Shown here one piece after another: positions 1 through 6,196 of a stretch of DNA of 64,000 nt (its first letter is position 1; every line of letters begins with the position of its first letter). The stretch covers positions 434,001 to 498,000 of the forward strand of contig NZ_JAPQNS010000003.1 of NCBI RefSeq assembly GCF_028867935.1. The letters run 5' to 3'. Position numbers and translations under genes: made by a program. The DNA comes from Flavobacterium sp. SUN052 (GTDB lineage Bacteria > Bacteroidota > Bacteroidia > Flavobacteriales > Flavobacteriaceae). The notes beneath the pieces were generated by a model. It ran no database searches and was not told where the DNA came from. It saw only the letters and a list, made by a program, of their open reading frames with translations.

Positions 1-409
1 CAGTGATACGGTACAGAAGGACTGGGTTGTGATTGACGCAGAAGGGCAAATATTGGGTCGGCTGGCCAGTAAAATTGCCTTTATGATTCGCGGCAAGCAC
101 AAGACCAACTTCACGCCACACGTTGACTGTGGCGACAATGTAATCGTTATCAACGCTGAAAAAGTGCGTTTGACAGGCAAGAAATTGACCGATAAGGTCT
201 ATGTTCGCCACACAGGCTACCCTGGTGGACAACGTTTCGCAACGCCCCGGCTTCTGCTCGAAAAACATCCACAGCGGATTCTGGAAATGGCTATCAAAGG
301 CATGTTGCCTAAGAACAGCCTGGGCCGGAAAATCTACGGGAACCTGCACGTTTATGCTGGCGATCAGCATCCTCACGCAGCTCAGCAACCAACAGAAATT
401 AATCTCTAA
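1..409 (+). CDS. rplM: 50S ribosomal protein L13, 5' partial
   Basis: L13 is an early-assembling protein of the large ribosomal subunit. The reading frame is open from base 2 to the stop at 407-409 and gives 135 residues. The usual length is about 142-147, so roughly ten N-terminal residues and the start codon lie left of the window. Family hallmarks visible are [34 protein letters not shown] and [11 protein letters not shown], with the C-terminal HPHAAQQP. The GTG at 29 lies inside the conserved N-terminal segment and is not the real start. rpsI follows after 73 bases, the conserved bacterial L13-S9 order. Identity is very secure; only the start is missing. Confidence 0.97.
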   Translation, partial: SDTVQKDWVVIDAEGQILGRLASKIAFMIRGKHKTNFTPHVDCGDNVIVINAEKVRLTGKKLTDKVYVRHTGYPGGQRFATPRLLLEKHPQRILEMAIKGMLPKNSLGRKIYGNLHVYAGDQHPHAAQQPTEINL

Positions 410-482
410 ACGGCCGTCTCAGGTCTCAGACCAAACGCTGTGAAGTGTCTGGTATTCAGGTCTGAAAGCTAACATCCAAACA
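410..482. repeat. Heptad-word inverted repeat between rplM and rpsI
   Basis: The 73-base gap contains related 7-base words (TCTCAGG, TCTCAGA, and on the opposite strand TTTCAGA, CCTGAAT). They include the perfect palindrome GGTCTCAGACC at 422-432 and a pairing of TCAGACC (426-432) with GGTCTGA (459-465). The architecture matches the gaps at 876, 1887, 24987, 38277 and 43464. No gene or terminator is seen here, and the hairpin would lie inside the L13-S9 transcript. Confidence 0.5.
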
Positions 483-869
483 ATGGACCGTATCAATGCT
501 ATTGGTCGCCGGAAAACCGCCGTATCGCGCGTGTACCTGTCGGCCGGTAACGGAAACATTCAGGTGAACGGGAAAGAGTACAAGCAGTACTTCCCGTCTG
601 AAATTCTGCAAATCATTCTGAACCAGCCGTTTGCAACAGTCAACGGCACTGGTGGTTACGACGTGAAAGTAAACGTTCGGGGCGGTGGTACCACCGGTCA
701 GGCCGAAGCTACACGGATGGCAATCTCCCGTGCGTTGGTTGAACTGAACGCTGAGTTCCGCCCTGCTCTGAAAAAAGAGGGCTTCCTGACGCGTGACTCG
801 CGGATGGTAGAACGTAAGAAATATGGTCGTCGGAAAGCACGTCGGCGGTTCCAGTTCTCGAAACGTTAA
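483..869 (+). CDS. rpsI: 30S ribosomal protein S9
   Basis: S9 binds 16S rRNA in the head of the small subunit, and its C-terminal tail reaches the P-site tRNA. The 128-residue product is full length (E. coli 130). It shows the N-terminal IGRRKTAVSRVYL, the central GGGTTGQAEATRMAISRAL and the basic C-terminal tail KYGRRKARRRFQFSKR. The ATG at 483 gives the usual N-terminus. It is co-directional with rplM upstream and rpsB downstream, consistent with one ribosomal transcript, although both flanking gaps hold word-type inverted repeats instead of the few bases expected in a compact operon. Confidence 0.98.
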   Translation: MDRINAIGRRKTAVSRVYLSAGNGNIQVNGKEYKQYFPSEILQIILNQPFATVNGTGGYDVKVNVRGGGTTGQAEATRMAISRALVELNAEFRPALKKEGFLTRDSRMVERKKYGRRKARRRFQFSKR

Positions 870-875
870 AACAAG

Positions 876-934
876 TAGCAGTGAGCAGCCGCAGTGGGCA
901 GTTAATTACTGCTTACTGTCACCGCAAACTGCCA
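876..934. repeat. Heptad-word inverted repeat between rpsI and rpsB
   Basis: The left arm is made of CAGTGAG, CAGCCG, CAGTGGG and CAGTTAA. The right arm is TACTGCT, TACTGTC, ACCGCAA, ACTGCCA. The arms pair imperfectly around TTAATTA near 904; 12 of 18 positions closest to the centre match by eye, and some mismatches could be G-U pairs. The rest of the 149-base gap holds no ORF. No poly-T run follows, so it is not an obvious terminator. Confidence 0.5.
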
Positions 935-1018
935 ACTAAAATCGTCCAGACCGCTCTTAGAAGATGCCGACGAGCGGTGCTGCGTACCATTTATTAAAAC
1001 CATATTTTCAAAACGAAA

Positions 1019-1885
1019 ATGGCACAAATCGAATATAAAGACCTCTTGGACGCGGGTGTGCACTTTGGCCACCTTACGCGCAAGTGGGACCCCCGGATGT
1101 CTCCGTATATCTTCATGGAGAAAAACGGCATCCACATTATCGACTTGAACAAAACGCTCGCTAGCCTCGACCAAGCCGCTGAAGCCATGAAAGGCATTGT
1201 GCGCTCAGGCCGTAAAGTGATGTTCGTCGCTACCAAAAAGCAGGCTCAGGAAATCGTGACCGAAGAGGCCCGTCGCCTGAAAATGCCTTATGTGACCGAT
1301 CGTTGGCTGGGTGGTATGCTCACTAACTTCGCCACTGTACGGAAGTCGATGAAAAAGCTTCAGACGCTGGAGAAAATGCTGAAAGACGAAACAACGTCTA
1401 GCAACATTGCCAAGCGTGAGCGTTTGACCATGTCGCGTGATAAAGAAAAATTAGATCGCGTATTAGGTGGTATCGTAGACCTTACCCGTCTGCCTGCTGC
1501 CCTGTTTATCGTGGACGTAAAGCGCGAGCATATTGCGGTTGCCGAGGCCAAGCGGCTTGGTATCCCTGTATTCGCTATGTGCGATACGAACTCGAATCCT
1601 GAAGTGGTTGATTTCCCGATTCCCGCTAACGATGATGCTTACAAGTCGATTGCGCTGATTACGCTTGCCATTGGTAAGGCCATTGAAGAAGGCCTGATGG
1701 AGCGGAAGCAGGACAAAGACGATCAGCGTTTGCAGGAAGAAGAAGAAGCAAAACGCGCCAGCGATTCTCGCCAGGCTGCTGCTGAAGGTGCCGATGAGGC
1801 CCCTGTAGCGGCTGCTCCTGTGGCAGAAGAAGAGCCAGAAGCTACAGCTCCTGTTGCTGTGGCCGACGAAGCGCAGCCAGAATAA
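1019..1885 (+). CDS. rpsB: 30S ribosomal protein S2
   Basis: S2 is a late-assembling small-subunit protein near the anti-Shine-Dalgarno region. The 288-residue product is longer than E. coli S2 (241). Family motifs include LLDAGVHFGHLTRKWDPRM near the N-terminus, FVATKKQAQEIV, RWLGGMLTNFATVRKS and GIPVFAMCDTNSNPEVVDFPIPANDDA. The extra length is a C-terminal tail of about 50 residues rich in Glu, Ala, Pro and Val, of low complexity and probably disordered. The ATG at 1019 is the first good start. tsf follows, the conserved bacterial order rpsB-tsf, and an intrinsic terminator lies between them. Confidence 0.98.
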   Translation: MAQIEYKDLLDAGVHFGHLTRKWDPRMSPYIFMEKNGIHIIDLNKTLASLDQAAEAMKGIVRSGRKVMFVATKKQAQEIVTEEARRLKMPYVTDRWLGGMLTNFATVRKSMKKLQTLEKMLKDETTSSNIAKRERLTMSRDKEKLDRVLGGIVDLTRLPAALFIVDVKREHIAVAEAKRLGIPVFAMCDTNSNPEVVDFPIPANDDAYKSIALITLAIGKAIEEGLMERKQDKDDQRLQEEEEAKRASDSRQAAAEGADEAPVAAAPVAEEEPEATAPVAVADEAQPE

Positions 1886-1886
1886 A

Positions 1887-1964
1887 TACAGTGACAGTCC
1901 GGCAGTTAACAGCCAACTGTACCAAGCTGTACACGAACTGATTACTGCTCATTGTTCACTGAAA
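1887..1964. repeat. Heptad-word inverted repeat downstream of rpsB
   Basis: The sequence can be cut into successive 7-base words such as ACAGTGA, CAGTCCG, GCAGTTA, ACAGCCA on the left and ACTGATT, ACTGCTC, ATTGTTC, ACTG on the right. The outer ends pair (CAGTGA with TCACTG). It uses the same vocabulary as the repeat at 876-934 and sits just before the terminator at 1967. Confidence 0.5.
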
Positions 1965-1966
1965 AA

Positions 1967-2003
1967 AGTAGCCCGTAGTCAGCCGCTATGGGCTACTTCT
2001 TTA
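1967..2003 (+). terminator. Intrinsic terminator after rpsB
   Basis: Stem AGTAGCCC (1967-1974) pairs perfectly with GGGCTACT (1990-1997), followed by TCTTTATAATT and preceded by an A run at 1962-1967. It lies between rpsB and tsf, so it may attenuate rather than fully separate the two genes. Confidence 0.6.
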
Positions 2004-2067
2004 TAATTCGTGTCCGAAGCCCGGATACACATTCTTTTGACAACCGTTTAACTTACATACATTTCCT

Positions 2068-2901
2068 ATGGCAATTACGGCAGCAGACGTAAACAAACTT
2101 CGGCAAGAAACTGGCGCCGGAATGATGGACTGCAAAAAAGCCTTGACCGAGGCTGATGGCGATTTCGACAAAGCCAAAGAAATTCTGCGCAAGCAAGGTC
2201 AAAAAATCGCCGACAAGCGGGCCGACAATACGACCGCTGAAGGTGTAGTACTGGCACACGTGAATCCCGAAGGTACCAATGGCAAAATCATTGCGTTAGC
2301 CTGCGAGACTGAGCCTGTATCTAAAGTAGCCGATTTCCAAAATCTGGCTATGAACGTTATCAGCACTGCCGTGTCTACCAACGCTGAGACAAAAGAAGCT
2401 CTGTTGGCAACGACCCAAGCTGATGGCCGTACGCTTCAAGATCACATTACCGATCTGATGGGTAAGATTGGTGAAAAAGTCGACGTGGTATCTTACGAGA
2501 ACGTGTCTGCCGAGAAAGTGGTCTCTTACATCCACTCAAATGGTAAGCTGGGCGTTTTGGTAGCCATGGATAATACTAGTGGTACTGATGTAACCGAAGT
2601 TGGTCGCGATGTGGCTATGCAGGTTGCTGCTATGAAGCCAGTTGCACTTGACAAAGATGGCGTTGACGCAACTATTGTTGAGCGCGAAATCGAGATTGGT
2701 AAAGAACAAGCTCGTCAGGAAGGCAAACCTGAAGCAATGCTCGAAAAAATTGCGTTGGGTAAGCTGAACAAATTCTACAAAGACAACACACTGTTGAACC
2801 AAGAGTTTGTGAAAGATAACTCAATGACGATTGCTCAGTTGCTGAACAAAACGTCGAAAGGATTAACGATTTCAGCTTTTAAGCGCGTTGCTATCGGTTA
2901 A
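2068..2901 (+). CDS. tsf: Translation elongation factor Ts
   Basis: EF-Ts exchanges GDP for GTP on EF-Tu. The 277-residue product is a normal length (E. coli 283). The N-terminal UBA-like domain has the signature VNKLRQETGAGMMDCKKAL and the DFDKAKEILRKQG segment. The core and coiled-coil regions follow, with EREIEIGKEQARQEGKPE and the C-terminal FVKDNSMTIAQLL. The start ATG at 2068 gives MAITAADV, typical of the family. It follows rpsB and ends at a strong terminator. Identity is certain from family motifs and neighbourhood. Confidence 0.98.
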   Translation: MAITAADVNKLRQETGAGMMDCKKALTEADGDFDKAKEILRKQGQKIADKRADNTTAEGVVLAHVNPEGTNGKIIALACETEPVSKVADFQNLAMNVISTAVSTNAETKEALLATTQADGRTLQDHITDLMGKIGEKVDVVSYENVSAEKVVSYIHSNGKLGVLVAMDNTSGTDVTEVGRDVAMQVAAMKPVALDKDGVDATIVEREIEIGKEQARQEGKPEAMLEKIALGKLNKFYKDNTLLNQEFVKDNSMTIAQLLNKTSKGLTISAFKRVAIG

Positions 2902-2925
2902 TTCGTTGTTTATAAAATAATATAT

Positions 2926-2961
2926 GAAGCCCGGTCAATATTGACCGGGCTTCTTTGTTTG
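2926..2961 (+). terminator. Intrinsic terminator after tsf
   Basis: A perfect 28-base palindrome at 2926-2953 (arm GAAGCCCGGTCAAT) is followed by TTTGTTTG. It closes the translation gene block. Confidence 0.85.
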
Positions 2962-2985
2962 TACTCGACCAGGATAGTATATTTG
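2954..2985 (+). promoter_or_regulatory. Bacteroidota-type promoter for the ECF sigma gene
   Basis: TTTG at 2954-2957, a 20-base spacer and TATATTTG at 2978-2985 match the Bacteroidota -33/-7 consensus (TTTG, TAnnTTTG). The expected transcript would start near 2990, giving a leader of about 70 bases before the ATG at 3062. The -33 box overlaps the T-rich tail of the tsf terminator. Confidence 0.55.
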
Positions 2986-3061
2986 GCTCCTTCCTCCCAA
3001 CTTTCTCCATATCACCGTTACTTTTTTAAGCCTTGTCGGTCTTACAGGGCATCTATTGCGT

Positions 3062-3661
3062 ATGAAACAATACACTGACGAAGAACTGGTGCGTCTGTAC
3101 GTAGAAACGCAACGGAATCAGTATTTCGAGGCTCTTTACACACGGTATTGTGATAAGGTGTATCGAAAATGTCTGTCGTTCACTAAAGATTCTGCTCGTG
3201 CTGAAGATTTTACCCACGATATTTTCTTAAAGCTAATTGTCAAGCTGGGCGGATTTAAGGAACAGGCAAAGTTTTCGACATGGCTTTTTTCGGTCACTTA
3301 TAATTATTGTACTGATCATACCCGGGTACGCAGAGGCAACGAAATACTAGCAGAGGACATTGATCGTGTTCCCGACCTCGGCGAGGATAACGAAGCCGAA
3401 ATTGCCGAAATGGAAGCGGCTGGACTTCGTAAAGCATTAGAACACCTTAGTGCTGATGAAAAAGGGCTGCTCCTGATGAAGTATCAGGACGATTTCAGTA
3501 TTCGCGATATTGCCGACATATCGAAGCTAACTGAAAGCGCCGTGAAAATGCGCTTGAAACGAGCTAAGGACAAACTACGAAAGCATTATTTGGAAGGTGT
3601 AGTAATGTGGCTATTACTAGCCCTGAAATACATAATAACAAAATGGCCATTGCGCTTTTAA
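3062..3661 (+). CDS. ECF-type RNA polymerase sigma factor with hydrophobic C-terminal tail
   Basis: This is a group 4 (ECF) sigma-70 factor directing RNA polymerase to a specific regulon. It has 199 residues from the ATG at 3062; an in-frame TTG at 3056 is less likely. Sigma region 2 lies at about residues 15-90 (AEDFTHDIFLKL, KFSTWLFSVTYNYCTDH). Sigma region 4 lies at about 120-178 (KYQDDFSIRDIADISKLTESAVKMRLKRAK). Unusually the last 21 residues are hydrophobic (VVMWLLLALKYIITKW), enough for a membrane-associating helix. No anti-sigma gene is adjacent; a small ORF and an MscS-like channel gene follow at once. The hydrophobic tail is seen directly; membrane tethering is inference. Confidence 0.9.
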   Translation: MKQYTDEELVRLYVETQRNQYFEALYTRYCDKVYRKCLSFTKDSARAEDFTHDIFLKLIVKLGGFKEQAKFSTWLFSVTYNYCTDHTRVRRGNEILAEDIDRVPDLGEDNEAEIAEMEAAGLRKALEHLSADEKGLLLMKYQDDFSIRDIADISKLTESAVKMRLKRAKDKLRKHYLEGVVMWLLLALKYIITKWPLRF

Positions 3662-3674
3662 CCATCGTCACTGT

Positions 3675-3860
3675 ATGGAAAATTTTAAACAGATAGAACC
3701 AACGGAATTCTGCCCACCAAACATTCAGGTAGAACTGGTGTCAGAAATAGACACAATTCGAAACAGTCTTCAGGTTGTTGAATTGTACATTGGCGATTTT
3801 CTAAACGTGATCTCGTCTCTATATTCTTTAACTGTTACCCCACCGCCATCAAATGAATAA
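3675..3860 (+). CDS. Small protein of unknown function between sigma factor and channel
   Basis: This is a 61-residue acidic to neutral protein that I do not recognise. It begins MENFKQIEPTEF, has a leucine/isoleucine-rich middle (LQVVELYIGDFLNVISSLYSL) that could form one helix, and ends TPPPSNE. It starts 13 bases after the sigma factor stop, and its end overlaps the next start by 8 bases, so it is probably translated as part of the same message. No signal peptide or metal motif is seen. Reality is supported by the tight spacing only. Confidence 0.5.
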   Translation: MENFKQIEPTEFCPPNIQVELVSEIDTIRNSLQVVELYIGDFLNVISSLYSLTVTPPPSNE

Positions 3861-4677
3861 TTTGCCCAACATTACCGAAATCCTGGTTAATACGTTTCAA
3901 ACCCTCATTAATCAGTTTGTTGACTTCGTTCCCAAATTAGTAGGTGCCATTGTCGTTTTAGTCATTGGCGTACTCGTTGCTAAAACAGTAGCAGCTATCG
4001 TAAGCCGGGTGTTAAAACAGGTTGGCTTCGACAAAATAGGGGCAAGGTTAAACGATATTGACTTTATCAGGCAGTTACAGACTGAAATAAAGCTAAGTGA
4101 GATCGTCGCCAAAGTTCTGTATTACTTCATTCTGCTGGTTTTTATTACAGCAGCCACCGAAACGCTGGGTGTGGCAGCTATCACCGGGATGGTACTGTCG
4201 TTAGTGAACTTCATTCCAAAAGTAGTGGCCGCAGCCATTATGCTTCAGGTAGGCGTTTTGGTCGCTGATGCGCTTAAGAAAGCGGTTATTTCAATTTGCC
4301 AGACATTCAAGGTAGCGTCGGGTAAGCTGCTGGGAATGATCGTGTTTTACTTCTTTCTTATCATCATTATCATCAGTGCGCTCGGTCAGGCAGGTATTAA
4401 TACAGAATTGTTGGAATCTAGCTTTAACCTGTTGATTGGCGGAATAATTTTTGCTTTTGCTGTAGGCTACGGCATCGCATCACGCGATGTAATGGCTAAC
4501 ATCTTATCTTCTTTTTACTCAAAAGATCGGTTCAAAGAAGGGCAAACTGTTCAGATCGATGATGTGAAAGGAACAATACTCAGTATCGATAACACGTCTC
4601 TGACTCTACGAACAGGCGATACAACCACCATATTTCCACTGCAAACCTTACAATCTCGAAAAGTAGAGGTTTTCTAA
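3853..4677 (+). CDS. Mechanosensitive channel family protein (MscS-like, TM-helix repeat type)
   Basis: This 274-residue integral membrane protein resembles small MscS-related proteins with conserved TM-helix repeats. About five hydrophobic segments are visible, near residues 22-46, 85-105, 108-135, 160-180 and 195-215. The last is rich in Gly and Ala (LLIGGIIFAFAVGYGIASRD), like the pore helix of MscS. A short beta-rich segment follows (FKEGQTVQIDDVKGTI, TTTIFPLQTL), as in the MscS beta domain. It would release solutes on membrane tension. It overlaps the preceding small ORF and ends before a terminator, so the sigma gene, small ORF and channel look like one operon. Confidence 0.8.
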   Translation: MNNLPNITEILVNTFQTLINQFVDFVPKLVGAIVVLVIGVLVAKTVAAIVSRVLKQVGFDKIGARLNDIDFIRQLQTEIKLSEIVAKVLYYFILLVFITAATETLGVAAITGMVLSLVNFIPKVVAAAIMLQVGVLVADALKKAVISICQTFKVASGKLLGMIVFYFFLIIIIISALGQAGINTELLESSFNLLIGGIIFAFAVGYGIASRDVMANILSSFYSKDRFKEGQTVQIDDVKGTILSIDNTSLTLRTGDTTTIFPLQTLQSRKVEVF

Positions 4678-4682
4678 GAGTC

Positions 4683-4713
4683 AGACCCGCCCAAACAGCG
4701 GGTCTTTTTTGTG
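4683..4713 (+). terminator. Intrinsic terminator after the MscS-like gene
   Basis: AGACCCGC (4683-4690) pairs perfectly with GCGGGTCT (4698-4705), followed by TTTTTTGTG. Confidence 0.85.
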
Positions 4714-4733
4714 ACACTAACTACCGTAAATGA

Positions 4734-5681
4734 ATGAAAAGTTTTTTACTTATCGCTATCTTTTGGTTTACTTATCTGACTGCTCAAGCCCAGGAAACCC
4801 CAACGAAGAACTTTGAGGATACGCTCAAAATCAAACGCGATACTACATATTGGCAGAAGTCATTTAGTGGGGGAGTCAACTTTAATCAGGCATCGTTCAG
4901 CAACTGGGTTGGAGGTGGCGTAAATTCTACCGCGTTAGGATTAGTGGTTTCTTCACGGGCGCTCTATGAGAAAGGTAAAACATCATGGGATAACATTGGT
5001 GATTTCCAGTTAGGCTATATTAAACAGCGGGGAACCAGCCGTAAAGCAGCTGATCAATTGTTTATCAACTCTGTGTTCGGACATAAGGTGGCTCCTAAAT
5101 GGGACATTTTTATGTCGGGTACATTCAATACGTTTTTTGCACCGGGTTATCAGTACGATAAACTTCCGGTGAACACGGGCCGTCAACGTATTTCGGGGTT
5201 TTTAGCTCCTGCTCAACTAACGTTAGCTTGGGGAGCGGCCTACCGACCTAACGACTGGTTTTCACTGCGCGTAAGCCCGTTTGCACCCCGTCTGACGTTT
5301 GTTACCGATGATGCTGTCCGGGTAAGCAAAGGTGCTGATGGGATTACCCGCCCCGATCTTACGGCTAAAGCATTTGGCGTGGAAGCAGGCAAAACTGTTC
5401 GAACAGAATGGCTGGCGTTGCAATTGCAGGCCGCCCTGAACAAGAACGTCACCGATAACATCAATATCAACGCTCGCTACCAGATGTTTGCCAATTACCA
5501 GACGCTGGATGCCATTGACCACCGTATTGACCTGATTGCAACCGCAAAAATCAATAAGTATCTCAGCACAACGCTAGGCATAATTGCACTCTTCGATAAA
5601 GACTTTTCAAAGGACTGGCAATTCCAGCAAACACTGGCTATTGGCCTATTGTACAATACAACCACCTTTCGAAAGAAGTAG
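4734..5681 (+). CDS. DUF3078 domain protein, exported
   Basis: The product has 315 residues with an N-terminal signal peptide (MKSFLLIAIFWFTYLTAQAQ). The rest contains the DUF3078 features KSFSGGVNFNQASFSNWVGG and WDNIGDFQLGYIKQRG, and repeated alternating aromatic/polar strands to the C-terminus. In Bacteroidota this family is of unknown function and is predicted to be an outer-membrane or periplasmic beta-rich protein. The gene stands alone between a terminator and the mscL promoter region. Export and family are well supported; function is unknown. Confidence 0.8.
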   Translation: MKSFLLIAIFWFTYLTAQAQETPTKNFEDTLKIKRDTTYWQKSFSGGVNFNQASFSNWVGGGVNSTALGLVVSSRALYEKGKTSWDNIGDFQLGYIKQRGTSRKAADQLFINSVFGHKVAPKWDIFMSGTFNTFFAPGYQYDKLPVNTGRQRISGFLAPAQLTLAWGAAYRPNDWFSLRVSPFAPRLTFVTDDAVRVSKGADGITRPDLTAKAFGVEAGKTVRTEWLALQLQAALNKNVTDNININARYQMFANYQTLDAIDHRIDLIATAKINKYLSTTLGIIALFDKDFSKDWQFQQTLAIGLLYNTTTFRKK

Positions 5682-5732
5682 CAAACCTGATGTCAATACG
5701 ATTCGATTGACTATGAAAAGCTGATTAAAACC

Positions 5733-5763
5733 TTTGTTTGATTAAATACAATGTATAGTTTTC
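5733..5763 (+). promoter_or_regulatory. Candidate promoter for mscL
   Basis: TTTG at 5733-5736, a 19-base spacer and TAGTTTTC at 5756-5763 (one mismatch to TAnnTTTG). It lies about 40 bases upstream of the mscL start. Confidence 0.4.
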
Positions 5764-5800
5764 ACCGAGTACTTATTTCTCTACCTAAACTAATTTCACT

Positions 5801-6124
5801 ATGTTAAAAGAGTTTCGCACATTCATTTCTCAAGGTAATGTATTGGATCTGGCTGTAGGTATTGTCATTGGTGCTGCCTTTGGCAAAATCACTACGTCGC
5901 TTGTGGAAGACATCATTAATCCTGTTTTAGGGTTAGTGTTGGGAGGAATAGATTTTAGCCAGATGAAAGTAGTGCTAAAAGAGGCTGTTGGCACTACGCC
6001 GGAAGTAGCGATTCGCTACGGTAATTTCCTTAATGTTGTCATTCAGTTCTTAGTTATTGCCTGGGTGATTTTCTTGATTGTGAAAGCTGCCAATCGGATG
6101 CGGTTGACGACACCAAAGGAGTAA
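5801..6124 (+). CDS. mscL: Large-conductance mechanosensitive channel MscL
   Basis: MscL opens a wide non-selective pore under extreme membrane tension to prevent lysis on hypo-osmotic shock. The 107-residue product is shorter than E. coli MscL (136), mainly through a brief periplasmic loop and a clipped C-terminal helix. The N-terminal amphipathic helix and first transmembrane helix are classic (LKEFRTFISQGNVLDLAVGIVIGAAFGKI). The second transmembrane helix is FLNVVIQFLVIAWVIFLIVKA, followed by a short basic end. It is monocistronic, with its own candidate promoter and terminator. A second mechanosensitive channel gene ends only 1.1 kb upstream. Confidence 0.95.
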   Translation: MLKEFRTFISQGNVLDLAVGIVIGAAFGKITTSLVEDIINPVLGLVLGGIDFSQMKVVLKEAVGTTPEVAIRYGNFLNVVIQFLVIAWVIFLIVKAANRMRLTTPKE

Positions 6125-6146
6125 ATTTCTCTAAATACCAATCAAA

Positions 6147-6180
6147 AGCCCCGTCTATCGCAGTCGGGGCTTTTTGTTTT
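6147..6180 (+). terminator. Intrinsic terminator after mscL
   Basis: AGCCCCG (6147-6153) pairs with CGGGGCT (6165-6171), followed by TTTTTGTTTT. Confidence 0.8.
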
Positions 6181-6183
6181 GCT

Positions 6184-6191
6184 TATTTTTG
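6184..6191 (+). promoter_or_regulatory. TAnnTTTG box immediately upstream of murD
   Basis: TATTTTTG fits the -7 consensus but ends only 5 bases before the murD ATG at 6197, so transcription would start at or next to the start codon. There is no good -33 box at the right distance, and the T-rich terminator just upstream could give the match by chance. Confidence 0.25.
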
Positions 6192-6196
6192 TCCGT

